From the NCBI RefSeq assembly GCF_020733635.1, contig NZ_JAJFZL010000001.1:3410001-3474000 (forward strand): DNA of 64,000 nt, given 5' to 3'. Shown in pieces: positions 17,574-26,488 of the stretch (positions are counted from its first letter, which is position 1; each line of letters opens with the position of its first letter). The notes beneath the pieces were generated by a model. It had not been told where the DNA came from and did no database searches. It saw only the letters and a program-made list of their open reading frames with translations. Both the position numbers and the translations under genes were made by a program. The stretch comes from Nocardia spumae (GTDB taxonomy: Bacteria > Actinomycetota > Actinomycetes > Mycobacteriales > Mycobacteriaceae).

Positions 17574-18035
17574 TCACGCCTGCTGCGGAGCAGTGGCCGC
17601 GGGACCGTTGAAATCGTTGCCGAGAAGTACCGCGCGCAGCGGGTCGGGTACCACCGCGAGGACGTGATCGAGATGTCCGGGAGAGAAGACGTCGGACAGC
17701 GCGATGGTCACCGCGCCGATCAGCGCGACCGCTTCGTCGCCGGAGATTCCCGCTTCGTGCGCGAACCCGTCGACGAACGACGCCGCGTCGTGGTGCACCG
17801 GCACATGCGCGGGCACCCAGCCCTCGTAGAAGATCCCGCGCAGCAACTCGGGCAGCTGGGCGCCGAAATGCGCCGCGCCGATGACGTCCAGGCGGTCGCG
17901 AACGGTGTGCAGCCACGCACGCATGGCTCGCAGGGCGAAGGCGCGGTCGTCGGTGCCGAGCCGGTCCGCGACCGTGCGCAGCCATACATGCGCGGTGTTC
18001 ACGGCCGGTGCGAACGGATCGTCGTGGTAGGTCAT
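17574..18035 (-). CDS. DUF2267 domain protein
   Basis: A 153-residue protein with the DUF2267 pattern: AFALRAMRAWLHTVRDRL, then AAHFGAQLPELLRGIFYEGW, then a second helical half (DEAVALIGAVTIALSD...HLDHVLAVVPDPLRAVL). DUF2267 proteins are all-helical, cytosolic and of unknown function, often next to stress and dormancy genes. ggagag lies 7 nt before the ATG. The gene follows the nitroreductase at 18.2 kb in the same direction with a 173-bp gap in which I see no clear box, so it may be read from the upstream unit. Confidence 0.85.
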   Translation of the reverse strand: MTYHDDPFAPAVNTAHVWLRTVADRLGTDDRAFALRAMRAWLHTVRDRLDVIGAAHFGAQLPELLRGIFYEGWVPAHVPVHHDAASFVDGFAHEAGISGDEAVALIGAVTIALSDVFSPGHLDHVLAVVPDPLRAVLLGNDFNGPAATAPQQA

Positions 18036-18208
18036 GGTTCAGCTCTCCGGTGCGAGGTCGGCGGTTACGGCGCGTGGAAGTCGTGTCGGGCGATCCGAAG
18101 CAGTGCGCCCATCGCACGGTCGGAGTCCGAGCCGGGTGGAGACGCGGGGGCCGCGGGCGACCGGCCGGGCTCGTCGATCAGCGGTGTGGGGACCGCTCGC
18201 TGACACGG

Positions 18209-19207
18209 CTAGTCGGCGCCGTCGGTGATGCGCAGGATCTCGTGCAGCGGCAGGCGTGGAGTCGGCTCCGGCCGGGGCTGTGTCTGTGGGACGCTGCCGA
18301 TACGAACCAGCACCTGGGGGAAGGCGTGGGTGCCGATCAAACGGGCCACCACGCCGCGGCTGCGCGGCACCTCGGTGAGGTGGGTGAGCGGGCACGTCGC
18401 GTACCCGGCGATGGTGCACTCCAGCAACACCGTCGACAGCACTCGGCCGCAGGCGAGCCAGTCGGCGGCGGTATCGCCGTAGGTCGACAGGGCCACGATC
18501 GCTGAGTGATCCTCGCGCAGTTCGGGCCGCCGTGGATCACCGCCGACCGTGGGCAACCTGCGCCCGACATCGACGCGTTCACGTTCGTCCTCGGTCACCA
18601 GCGCCTCGCGGGGAACGCCGGTGTGGTCCACTACATGCCCTGTCCACCAATGTAGTTCCGCGTGGTAGTCGGAGTCGTAGCGGCGCAGCGACGCGGTGAG
18701 ATCGGACGCGCGGGCCAGTTCCGGCCGGCTGTCGTCGGGCAGGACCGTGACGATGGCGTCCTCGGGGTCGAAGACGGTGCGCAGGACGGTCTCGAATTGG
18801 CCCCAGTCCTGTGGGGCGTCGAAGGGGAGCCGGTCGGTGTACCGGTGTGCGATGGCCGCGGCGCGTTCGCGGTCGCCCTCGGTGACGTAGTGGGAAGGCT
18901 CGAAGCGGACGTTGGCGAGGTGGGTGTGATCGTTGGGATCGGGAAAGGTCGCGACGATCGTGCGCCGGCCCTGGGCCGCCATTGCCGCACGCAGGTGGTC
19001 GAGGACGATGCCGCAGCTGATGGTCAGCTGTCTGCCGGTGTTGTCGGTGGCGGGCAGCATCCGTTCGGGCACGCTGTACAGGCGCATGGCCGTGCCGTCG
19101 AATATCCACCGCCAAGGCTGGCTGTTGTGCAGCGACGGCGCCCGTCCGGCCAGTTCGACCGCGGCTTCGACATCCTCGCGGGTGGGTGCGGTGCTCATGG
19201 AATTCAC
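18209..19207 (-). CDS. Acg-type nitroreductase (second copy)
   Basis: A 332-residue Acg-family protein with the signature GRAPSLHNSQPWRWIF, ISCGIVLDHLRAAM, and LSTVLLECTIAGYATCPLTHL near the FMN-binding C-terminus. It is clearly divergent from the first copy at 12.2 kb. The first GTG (19207) forms a GTGA overlap with the stop of the upstream PEP-synthase-like gene and has ggggag 7 nt before it; the ATG at 19198 lacks a well-placed ribosome site. Translation is therefore probably coupled. A DosR-like box inside the end of the upstream gene could also give it a private promoter. Confidence 0.9.
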   Translation of the reverse strand: MNSMSTAPTREDVEAAVELAGRAPSLHNSQPWRWIFDGTAMRLYSVPERMLPATDNTGRQLTISCGIVLDHLRAAMAAQGRRTIVATFPDPNDHTHLANVRFEPSHYVTEGDRERAAAIAHRYTDRLPFDAPQDWGQFETVLRTVFDPEDAIVTVLPDDSRPELARASDLTASLRRYDSDYHAELHWWTGHVVDHTGVPREALVTEDERERVDVGRRLPTVGGDPRRPELREDHSAIVALSTYGDTAADWLACGRVLSTVLLECTIAGYATCPLTHLTEVPRSRGVVARLIGTHAFPQVLVRIGSVPQTQPRPEPTPRLPLHEILRITDGAD

Positions 19208-21600
19208 GGTAGAACTCCCCGAGCGGAGACGGAGGGGCCATTGGTCCCGATGCCGCCGCGACCATGGTCGACTCGATCCGCGTGCAGGGGGTCGCCGAGG
19301 CAGCGGTCGAGTAGCAGTCGTCGTTCGGCGGCCGCCACGGCGCGGCGGGTCGCGTACACGGCGTCGGGGGTCACCGATACCGACGTGATGCCGTCGGCGA
19401 CGAGATGTTCGGCGAATTCCGGCCGCGTGGAGGGTGCCTGGCCGCACAGTGACGAGGTGATGCCGAGTTCACGCGCGAGGGTGACGATGCGCCGGATGGC
19501 GTGCAGTACGGCCGGATCGGATTCGTCGAACAGCTCCGCGCACTGCTCGGAGTCGCGGTCCACGCCCAGGATCAGCTGAGTGAGATCGTTACTGCCGATG
19601 GATACTCCGTCGATGCCCAGGCCCACGTATTCCGGTAGCCAGTGCACCACCGAGGGCACCTCGGCCATGATCCACCGGTGCATCGTGCGGTCGCTGCCCA
19701 GCGGGGAGCCGTCCACCAGTTCCAGGCAGGCGGCCAGCTCCCACCGGGTGCGGACGAACGGGATCATCAGATGCAGGTTCGGGGTGCGGTCGCGGACTCG
19801 GGCCAGTGCCTCGAGTTCGAGCCGGAACAGTTCGGGTTCGCGCACATAGCGGTAGCAGCCGCGGAAGCCGATCATCGGATTGCGTTCGGCCGGTTCGTAA
19901 TCCGCGCCGCCGGTGAGACCCCGGAATTCGTTGCTGCGCAGGTCGGTTGCGCGATAAACCACCGGGCGCGGCGCGAAGGCCACGGCGATCCGCTCCAGCG
20001 AACCGGCCAGGATGTCGACGAATTCCTTCTCGTCGCCGGCGGCGAGGACGGCGCGGGGATGACGCCCGCCCAGCGCCCGGGTGAGCAACGTTTCGGCGCG
20101 TAGCAGCCCGACGCCGTCGACCTCGGTGTCGGCGACGCGTTCGGCGATCTCCGGGAGGGCGAGATTGACGTAGATCCTGGTGCCGGTGGTCTCGCCGGAC
20201 GGCGCCGCCGCTGGGCCGGCCGGTGTGGCCGAGCGGGCGGGCTCGGCGGTGGTCGCGCTGTGTTCGGCCGCCACGACGCTGAGCACCCGGCCTGCGGCGG
20301 CGTCGACCTCGACCTGTCGGCCGTCGTGCAGCGTGGTGGTGGCCGTGCGCGCGCCGACGATACAAGGGATGCCCAGTTCACGGGCGACGATGGCCGCGTG
20401 GCAGGTCATCCCGCCGCTGTCGGTGATCAGCGCCGCCGCTCGGGAGATCGTCGGCAGCCAGTCGGGATTCGTCATCGGTGCGACGAGCACCTCGCCGTCT
20501 CGCAGCGTGGTTCCCTCACTGGGGGAGTGCAATACGCGTACCGCGCCGCGCGCGTGTCCGGGTGCGCCCGGGAGCCCCTGCACGAGCACCGTCGCGGCCG
20601 GCGTTTCGTCGGGTTGCGATGACGGTTCGCCGGCAAGGGTGGTGATCGGGCGTGCCTGCACCAGCCAGAGGCCGGATTCGTCGAAGGCCCATTCGACGTC
20701 CTGCGGGCGGCCGTCGTAATGCCGTTGCACGTCGAGCGCGAGACGGGCGACCGACGTGGCTTGTTCGGTCGTGAGGACCGGCCGCTGGGATTCCTCGGCG
20801 GCGATGTCGATGCGCCGATCACCGTCGTCGCCGGCGACGATGGCGAAACTCTGCTTGCCCCTTCGTGATTGCACGAGGGCGAGGCTGTCGGCATCGAAGA
20901 CATAGGTGTCGGGCTCGACCGAACCGGACACCACGACCTCGCCCTGTCCGCGCGCGGCGTCGATCACCACCCGGTCGCGCCTGCCGGTGGCGGGGTCGGC
21001 GGTGAAGGCCACCCCGGAGCGCAGGGCCGCCACCATCTGCTGGACGACCACTGCCATCTCGGGACGTCCGCTCATGCCGCGGCGGGCACGGTAGGTGAGC
21101 ACGCGCGGGGTGAACAGTGACGCCCAGCAGTCCCGTACCGCGTCCAGCAGGTGGTCGTCGCCGCGAATATTGGTGCGTGACAAGTTCATTCCGGCGAACG
21201 ACGCATCGGCGCTGTCCTCACCGACGGCCGACGATCGCACCGCGACCGGCACCCGGTCGCCGAGCCGATGGTATTCCTCGACGATCGCGTCCCCGATCGC
21301 CCCGTCGAACCGGATGTCGTGCACCAGCTCGCGCATGTGCGAACACAGTAGCTCCAGATGCTGCCGGCCGGATTCGTCACCGGCGGCCGCGTATCGCAGC
21401 GCGTCCGCGTGCAGAGTGTCGATCCGGTGGCCGTTGGGCCCGTCGACGACTGCGCTCACGTAGGTCGAGCGCAGGATGACGAATCCCGGCGGTACCGCCA
21501 GTTTCGCGGCGACCATCTCGCCCAGGTTGGCTCCCTTGCCGCCGGCCTGATCGGCGTCCACGAGCCGAATATCGTTCAGACTTGCCACATAGTCGCCCAT
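19204..21600 (-). CDS. PEP synthase/pyruvate,water dikinase-like enzyme
   Basis: A 798-residue three-domain PEP synthase-type protein. The N-terminal ATP-grasp region has GGKGANLGEMVAA and VAVRSSAVGEDSADASFAGM. The central phosphohistidine domain has GGMTCHAAIVARELG (His near 401). The C-terminal PEP/pyruvate TIM barrel has NPMIGFRGCYRY and IGSNDLTQLILGVDRD, and ends with SSLCGQAPST. It would interconvert pyruvate and phosphoenolpyruvate, useful for gluconeogenesis when lipids are the carbon source. The ATG at 21600 opens the conserved N-terminus. A DosR-like box is 64 bp upstream. A poorly conserved tail of about 25 residues spans box 8. Confidence 0.9.
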   Translation of the reverse strand: MGDYVASLNDIRLVDADQAGGKGANLGEMVAAKLAVPPGFVILRSTYVSAVVDGPNGHRIDTLHADALRYAAAGDESGRQHLELLCSHMRELVHDIRFDGAIGDAIVEEYHRLGDRVPVAVRSSAVGEDSADASFAGMNLSRTNIRGDDHLLDAVRDCWASLFTPRVLTYRARRGMSGRPEMAVVVQQMVAALRSGVAFTADPATGRRDRVVIDAARGQGEVVVSGSVEPDTYVFDADSLALVQSRRGKQSFAIVAGDDGDRRIDIAAEESQRPVLTTEQATSVARLALDVQRHYDGRPQDVEWAFDESGLWLVQARPITTLAGEPSSQPDETPAATVLVQGLPGAPGHARGAVRVLHSPSEGTTLRDGEVLVAPMTNPDWLPTISRAAALITDSGGMTCHAAIVARELGIPCIVGARTATTTLHDGRQVEVDAAAGRVLSVVAAEHSATTAEPARSATPAGPAAAPSGETTGTRIYVNLALPEIAERVADTEVDGVGLLRAETLLTRALGGRHPRAVLAAGDEKEFVDILAGSLERIAVAFAPRPVVYRATDLRSNEFRGLTGGADYEPAERNPMIGFRGCYRYVREPELFRLELEALARVRDRTPNLHLMIPFVRTRWELAACLELVDGSPLGSDRTMHRWIMAEVPSVVHWLPEYVGLGIDGVSIGSNDLTQLILGVDRDSEQCAELFDESDPAVLHAIRRIVTLARELGITSSLCGQAPSTRPEFAEHLVADGITSVSVTPDAVYATRRAVAAAERRLLLDRCLGDPLHADRVDHGRGGIGTNGPSVSARGVLP
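19235..19248. promoter_or_regulatory. DosR-like box 8, inside the 3' end of the PEP-synthase gene
   Basis: gggccattggtccc (reverse complement gggaccaatggccc) lies 28 bp before the GTG of the downstream nitroreductase and within the last 15 codons of the PEP-synthase-like gene. The position suits an internal promoter for the nitroreductase. Confidence 0.6.
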
Positions 21601-21663
21601 CACGGCTCCGATCTGCTCCGGGTGCGTCGCTTTCAGACTCGTCCGTCGGGTGATGCCGGGACA

Positions 21664-21677
21664 TGGCCGAAGGTCCT
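21664..21677. promoter_or_regulatory. DosR-like box 9 (weaker)
   Basis: tggccgaaggtcct lies 64 bp before the PEP-synthase ATG and about 195 bp before the Met-rich micro-ORF on the other strand. It differs from the best copies at about three positions. The rest of the 270-bp intergenic region shows no second convincing box. Confidence 0.45.
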
Positions 21678-21871
21678 CGCTCCGGTGGGCGATGGCCACG
21701 ACACGGTCGCGGTCACCGGCCGGCGACGCCGGGCGCGATCTGCGCGCGACGAGGGGACCGACGGCGGTGGATGCAGTGGCATTCGCCTCTGCCCGGCGCC
21801 CATACCCCGGGATGACGCTGGGAACCGGGCCGGGAGAATCTCGCCGCCCGTTCGGCAGGGAGAGGAACACC

Positions 21872-21964
21872 ATGGATATGCAATCGCCGATCATGCAGGT
21901 CATGCACGCGGTCATGATGTGGCTGCACCAGCAGGGAATCTGCCCGATGACGATGCCGATGTGA
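21872..21964 (+). CDS. Methionine-rich 30-residue peptide
   Basis: An ATG at 21872 with a good ribosome site (ggagagga ending 6 nt upstream) opens a 30-codon ORF starting MDMQSPIMQVMHAVMMWLHQ and ending CPMTMPM. Nine of 30 residues are Met, with two His and one Cys, a composition seen in soft-metal-binding or small amphipathic membrane peptides. It is the first ORF of a rightward run ending in the WS/DGAT gene, within the dormancy-type island. I know no family for it. The ribosome site and composition argue against chance, but no function can be assigned. Confidence 0.55.
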   Translation: MDMQSPIMQVMHAVMMWLHQQGICPMTMPM

Positions 21965-22001
21965 TCGGCGAGACGGAGACATCGCAGGAGGGAATGCCGC
22001 G

Positions 22002-22094
22002 ATGATGATGTGGTACGGCGCCGGGCTCAGCGGTGGGGCTGGAAGCACCGCGCCGGCAGCGCGCCGGCACGTTCACGAACGGTCATCACGATGA
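22002..22094 (+). CDS. 30-residue ORF coupled to the WS/DGAT gene
   Basis: Three consecutive ATG codons (22002, 22005, 22008) preceded by aggaggga, about 7-13 nt upstream, open an ORF beginning MMMWYGAGLSGGAG and ending HERSSR. Its TGA overlaps the WS/DGAT ATG as ATGA, so it may act as a translational lead-in. The MMMWYG start resembles the N-terminus of small SHOCT-type membrane proteins, but the hydrophobic helix that should follow is missing. It may be a remnant of one or a genuine leader peptide. Confidence 0.45.
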   Translation: MMMWYGAGLSGGAGSTAPAARRHVHERSSR

Positions 22095-23431
22095 GTGAAC
22101 TCGGCCCGCTGGATACGGGTTTCCTGGAGCTGGAGGACAGCGATCGCCATGTCAACGTCGCGATCGCCGCGATCGCGATCGTCGCTGGGCCGCCACCCGG
22201 AAGACAGCAGTTCGAGCAGATCATGGTCCGTGCCCTGAGCAGGTACGAGCGGTTGCGGCAGCGGATGCGGCGCGCGCCGCTGGACCTCACCGCGCCCAGC
22301 TGGCAGGAGGATCCGGATTTCGCGTTGTCGCGCCACATCCGGTGGGCGGCGTTACCGAGCCCGCGTGATGAGCGGGCGCTGCGCGAGCTGGTCGCCGACG
22401 AACTGACCCGTCGCCTGGATCGCGAGCATCCGCTGTGGCAGGTCGTGATGGTCGACAATCTGGCCGGGAATCGGTGGGCGGTGATCGTCAAGGCCCATCA
22501 CAGCATGGTCGACGGGATCGCCGGGGTGGCCGTATTCGAAAGTCTCTGCGATGCGGAGCCGGACCGGCCGCCCGGTCCGGCCACGCAGCCCGCGAAAACC
22601 GGTCCGAGTCTGATCGGCGCGGCGGGCACGATGGTCCGGTTGCCCTATACCGCTTCGCGTTTCGCTGTCCGGACCGCGCGCACTCTGGTGCCGGTGTTGC
22701 TCGACACGGTGGTCCCCTCGCCGGCGTCCTCCCTCAACGGCCCGTTGGGGCGCCGTCGCCGGTATGCGGTCGCGCACACTGCGCTACCGGAGCTACGCGA
22801 GATCGGCGTGGCGTTCGACGCGACGGTCAACGATGTGGCGGTGGCCGCGCTCGCGGGCGCGTACCGGCGGCTGCTGTGCGAGCGGGGTGAACAACCCGCA
22901 CCGGGATCGGTGCGGATCGTGATTCCGGTGTCGATGCGTCCCAGCGAGGCGAAATACGCCATGGGAAACCAGGTTTCGGCGGTGATCGCGGCACTGCCGG
23001 TCGATATCGGTGATCCGGTGGACCGGCTGCGCATGGTCCACGAGCGCATCTCCCGGCACCGGTCGCGTGGCGAGGCCGAGGCGGAGGCGTCCTTGCTGAC
23101 ACTGGCCGATCGCCTTCCGGCCGGGGTGGCGGCGTGGGTGTTCCGGGCGGCGGCCCGCTTTCCGCAACACGGCATCAGTGCCCTGGCGACGAATGTGCCC
23201 GGACCCCGCCACCGCCTCAGCATCGCGGGGGGCGAGGTGCAGCAGGTCTGGCCGGGGATACCGATCGCCATGCGGATCCGGACCACGGTGGCGATGCTCA
23301 GCTATGCCGACCAGTTCGCCTTCGGGATCACCGGTGACTTCGACACCACTCCCGACATCGACATGATCCCCGCGGCGATCACCGGCGAGATCGAGGCATT
23401 GCTGCGCAGAGCGCGTAATCCGGCACCCTGA
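22091..23431 (+). CDS. WS/DGAT wax ester synthase/diacylglycerol acyltransferase
   Basis: A 446-residue WS/DGAT enzyme. The active-site motif HHSMVDG (residues 136-142, HHxxxDG) is intact, and the N-terminal LGPLDTGFLELED and the C-terminal NVPGPRHRLSIAGGEV segments are typical. It esterifies acyl-CoA to diacylglycerol or fatty alcohol, building storage triacylglycerol or wax. The M. tuberculosis relative Tgs1 (Rv3130c) is a classic DosR target. The start at 22091 overlaps the stop of the preceding micro-ORF, suggesting coupling. It pairs functionally with the acyl-CoA synthetase at 5.9-7.7 kb. It is convergent with the ATPase gene. Confidence 0.93.
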   Translation: MSELGPLDTGFLELEDSDRHVNVAIAAIAIVAGPPPGRQQFEQIMVRALSRYERLRQRMRRAPLDLTAPSWQEDPDFALSRHIRWAALPSPRDERALRELVADELTRRLDREHPLWQVVMVDNLAGNRWAVIVKAHHSMVDGIAGVAVFESLCDAEPDRPPGPATQPAKTGPSLIGAAGTMVRLPYTASRFAVRTARTLVPVLLDTVVPSPASSLNGPLGRRRRYAVAHTALPELREIGVAFDATVNDVAVAALAGAYRRLLCERGEQPAPGSVRIVIPVSMRPSEAKYAMGNQVSAVIAALPVDIGDPVDRLRMVHERISRHRSRGEAEAEASLLTLADRLPAGVAAWVFRAAARFPQHGISALATNVPGPRHRLSIAGGEVQQVWPGIPIAMRIRTTVAMLSYADQFAFGITGDFDTTPDIDMIPAAITGEIEALLRRARNPAP

Positions 23432-23436
23432 TCCGT

Positions 23437-23481
23437 GGGGTTCAGCCGGGCGGGGTTCAGCCGGGCGGGGTTCAGCCGGGC
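23437..23481. repeat. Three tandem copies of a 15-bp unit
   Basis: The unit ggggttcagccgggc occurs three times head-to-tail (23437-23451, 23452-23466, 23467-23481). The third copy contains the ATPase stop codon. Because the unit is a multiple of three, copy-number change would not alter the reading frame. No other function is apparent. Confidence 0.85.
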
Positions 23482-26234
23482 GAGGCGACTGCCTGGGGCG
23501 AACCGGGATTCCGGCGGCGCAGCAGCCATCGGTACAGCTCGTCGCAACCCCAGACGATGAACGGGAACGGGAGCACGAAGGCGATCATCCACGGCGCGAG
23601 TGCGGCGGTGCCCAGGACCTTCTGCAGCGGCGGCAGGTAGACCACGGCCGCGGTCAGTACCAGTTCGAAGGCGATGCCCCACAACAGCATCGGGTTCGAG
23701 AAGACCCCGATCGACCGTAGCGAGGCTCGTTCGGTGCGGGCGGCGAAGGCGGTGCCGATCTGGCCGGCGACCATGCCGACGAACGCCATCGTGATCGCTT
23801 GACGGTAGCTGTGGTGCAGTGCGGTCCCCGCACCGGTGGGGGCGCCGGGATGCCATCCGGCCGCCAGCAGCACGGCGAAGAATCCGGCCAGCGCGAGCAC
23901 GGCGCAGATGACGCCGAGGAAAAGCCACGCGCGCACCATCATTCGGCGCTTGATGACCGGCTCTCCGCGAGGCCGAGGCGGGCGCCGCATGATGCCGGGC
24001 TCGGCGCGTTCGCGGCCGAGGGCCAGCGCGGGCAGGGTTTCGGTGCCGACATCGAAGGTCAGCAGCAACGGCACCGTCAGCGGTACCGGCACCGCGCCGC
24101 CGGACAGCGCGAACACCAGGAACGGCAGCACCTCGGGTGTGGCATGGGCGAAGATGTAGAAGATGAACTTCCGGATGTTGTCGTAGACCCTGCGCCCGGA
24201 CTCCACCGCGACGGTGATGGTGGCGAAGTCGTCGTCGGTGAGCACCATCGTGGAGGCTTCCCGTGCGACGTCGGTTCCGCTGCGTCCCATCGCGATTCCG
24301 ATATCCGCGCGCCGCAGGGCGGGGGCGTCGTTGGCGCCGTCGCCGGTCATGGCCACCACGTGACCGGTGGCTCGCAGCGCGTCGGCGATGCGCAATTTGG
24401 CCTCGGGCGAGGAGCGGGCGAAGATCACCTCGTCGGTGCTCGAGAGAAGCCGATCCAGTCGATCCTCACTCATCGCGTCCAGTTCGGATCCCGTGACGAT
24501 GGCCGGTGTGCCGCGCACGATGCCGACCTGTCGCGCCACGGCCGCCGCGGTGGCGCCGTGATCACCGGTGATGACGACGATCCGGATTCCGGCGGTATGG
24601 CAGCGGGCGACGGCGCCGGGCACCTCGCGCCGTGGCGGATCGACGATGCTGACCACCGCCAGCAAGGTGAGCTCGGCCTCGGCCGCATCGGGCGTGGCGG
24701 GATCCGGCCGATCGGCGGTCAGGGGGCGATCGGCGATGGCCAGCATTCGATATCCGTCCTGGGCCCGCGCGTCGACCGTCGCGAGGACCTCCGCGCGCCG
24801 GCGCTCGGTCAGCGGCCGTGCGTGGCCGTCGGGGCCGGCTTCCGATGTGCACAGCGGGACCACGGTCTCCGGCGCGCCCTTCACGTGAAGCGTGCGGGCG
24901 CCGTCGCCCTCGTCGAGAGTCGACATGCGTTTGCGCACCGAATCGAACGCGAACTGGCGCAAGCGATGTCCGCGCGCCGCCGCGGGGTCGAGCTCTGTCG
25001 CGGCGGCGAGTACGGCGATATCGGTCGCATCGCCGACGAGAGGACCGGCGGGAGAGGGGTGGGCGTTGTTGCACAGCGCCATCGCCCGGACCGCACGGCG
25101 GGTGAGCGCACCGGGCTCGGCGTCGGGGTCGGCGAAGGGATCGATGTCGCCGCCGCTGGTGTGCACGGTGGTGACCCGCATGCGGTTCTCGGTCAGTGTT
25201 CCGGTTTTGTCGGTGCAGATCACGTCCGTGGAACCGAGTGTCTCGACCGCGGACAGCCGTTTGACCACCGCGCCCCGGGCCGCCAGCTGACGGACCCCGA
25301 TGGCCAGCGCCAGGGTGATCACCGGCAGCAGCCCCTCGGGCACATTGCCGACCAGCAGTCCGACGGCGAAGATCACCGCGTCCAGGAAGGGCAGTCCGGC
25401 GCCGAAGATGGCCAGGGGAATGAACGCCGCGCCGAGGATCACCGAGATCAGCGCGATCAGCCATGCCACCCGGCGCACCTGATGTTCGAGGGGGCTCTCC
25501 TCGGTGTGCACTCGTTCCGACAGCGACGCGATCCGTCCCAGTTCGGTGCGCATCCCGGTGGCGAAGACGACCGCGACGGCTTCGCCCTGCGTGCAGGCGG
25601 TACCGCTGAAGATCACGTCGGTGGCCTGGAGCAGGGGCACCGTGGAGTCGACCGGTCCGGCACTGCGGTGGACCGGGACCGATTCGCCGGTCAGGGCCGA
25701 CATGTCGACCTCGACGGCACCGTCGAGCAGGCGGGCGTCGGCCGATATCTTGTCGCCCTCGGACACGACCAGCACATCGCCCGGTACGAGGTCGGCCGTA
25801 TCGATGCTCTGCCGCGCGCCGTCGCGAACGACGGTGGCGTGCAGGGGGATGAACGCGGCGAGGGCCTCGACGGCGTGTTCGGCGTGGCGTTCCTGGACGA
25901 AGGCGAACAGGGCGTTGAGCACTATCACCGACAGGATCGCGACGGCCACCGCCTCGATGCCCACCGAGAACGCCAGCGCCGCGGCCGCCCACAGCAACAG
26001 CGCGAGCGGGTGGGTGAACTGGCGCACCAGCCGGCGCGGCCACTGCCGGGTGCCGCGGCGGCGCAGCGTGTTGGATCCGGCGTGGATCAGCCGCCGTCGC
26101 GCTTCGCGAGTGGACAGTCCCTCCCGTGAGCTGCGCAGGTCCCGGAGCAGCAGGTCGAGCGGTTCGGTGGCCTCGACCTGCGCGGAGACGCCGGTCGCGG
26201 CGCGGTCGGTGCCGGGTGAGACGGAGTCGAGCAC
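23472..26234 (-). CDS. P2C-like (Na+/K+-ATPase-related) P-type ATPase
   Basis: A 920-residue P-type ATPase. The M4 motif [18 protein letters not shown], followed by [20 protein letters not shown] (phosphorylated Asp near 342), resembles eukaryotic P2C Na+/K+ and H+/K+ pumps more than the Ca2+ pump upstream. Other motifs are [49 protein letters not shown] and [16 protein letters not shown] in the C-terminal domain. Such bacterial P2C-like pumps are poorly characterised; monovalent cation transport is a reasonable guess. The start at 26234 faces pfkB with two DosR-like boxes between. The gene ends inside a 15-bp tandem repeat. Confidence 0.92.
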   Translation of the reverse strand: MLDSVSPGTDRAATGVSAQVEATEPLDLLLRDLRSSREGLSTREARRRLIHAGSNTLRRRGTRQWPRRLVRQFTHPLALLLWAAAALAFSVGIEAVAVAILSVIVLNALFAFVQERHAEHAVEALAAFIPLHATVVRDGARQSIDTADLVPGDVLVVSEGDKISADARLLDGAVEVDMSALTGESVPVHRSAGPVDSTVPLLQATDVIFSGTACTQGEAVAVVFATGMRTELGRIASLSERVHTEESPLEHQVRRVAWLIALISVILGAAFIPLAIFGAGLPFLDAVIFAVGLLVGNVPEGLLPVITLALAIGVRQLAARGAVVKRLSAVETLGSTDVICTDKTGTLTENRMRVTTVHTSGGDIDPFADPDAEPGALTRRAVRAMALCNNAHPSPAGPLVGDATDIAVLAAATELDPAAARGHRLRQFAFDSVRKRMSTLDEGDGARTLHVKGAPETVVPLCTSEAGPDGHARPLTERRRAEVLATVDARAQDGYRMLAIADRPLTADRPDPATPDAAEAELTLLAVVSIVDPPRREVPGAVARCHTAGIRIVVITGDHGATAAAVARQVGIVRGTPAIVTGSELDAMSEDRLDRLLSSTDEVIFARSSPEAKLRIADALRATGHVVAMTGDGANDAPALRRADIGIAMGRSGTDVAREASTMVLTDDDFATITVAVESGRRVYDNIRKFIFYIFAHATPEVLPFLVFALSGGAVPVPLTVPLLLTFDVGTETLPALALGRERAEPGIMRRPPRPRGEPVIKRRMMVRAWLFLGVICAVLALAGFFAVLLAAGWHPGAPTGAGTALHHSYRQAITMAFVGMVAGQIGTAFAARTERASLRSIGVFSNPMLLWGIAFELVLTAAVVYLPPLQKVLGTAALAPWMIAFVLPFPFIVWGCDELYRWLLRRRNPGSPQAVASPG

Positions 26235-26397
26235 CGTCGATCACCGTCGCCGTCGGACGATGGTGCGGCCCATAATGCCTCCCTCCGGCGCCTCGCCGGT
26301 GCGGTGGATCGTGCCCGTCTCCGACTGTAGAAGTCGCGCCCGCGCATCGGGAGGGACCGCGGGGACCTCACTCGAGTGACCGGTTTCGCGCGTCGAG

Positions 26398-26411
26398 GTG
26401 ACTTTCGGCCG
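26398..26411. promoter_or_regulatory. DosR-like box 10a
   Basis: gtgactttcggccg lies in the 254-bp divergent region between the ATPase (start 26234) and pfkB (start 26489), 78 bp before pfkB. It is nearly identical to box 5. Confidence 0.55.
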
Positions 26412-26415
26412 TGGC

Positions 26416-26429
26416 GGGACTTCGGTCAC
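26416..26429. promoter_or_regulatory. DosR-like box 10b
   Basis: gggacttcggtcac lies immediately after box 10a, centre-to-centre 18 bp. The close pair resembles the tandem arrangement reported at strong DosR promoters. It is 60 bp before the pfkB ATG. Confidence 0.55.
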
Positions 26430-26488
26430 CGCCCACGGCGACCGGAATGCCCTACTCGGCGAAGCGCCGATCGCGTGAGATCGACGGT

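Noticed and set aside
23799..26129. 776-codon plus-strand ORF
   Set aside because: Fully antisense to the P2C-like ATPase, whose motifs are complete.
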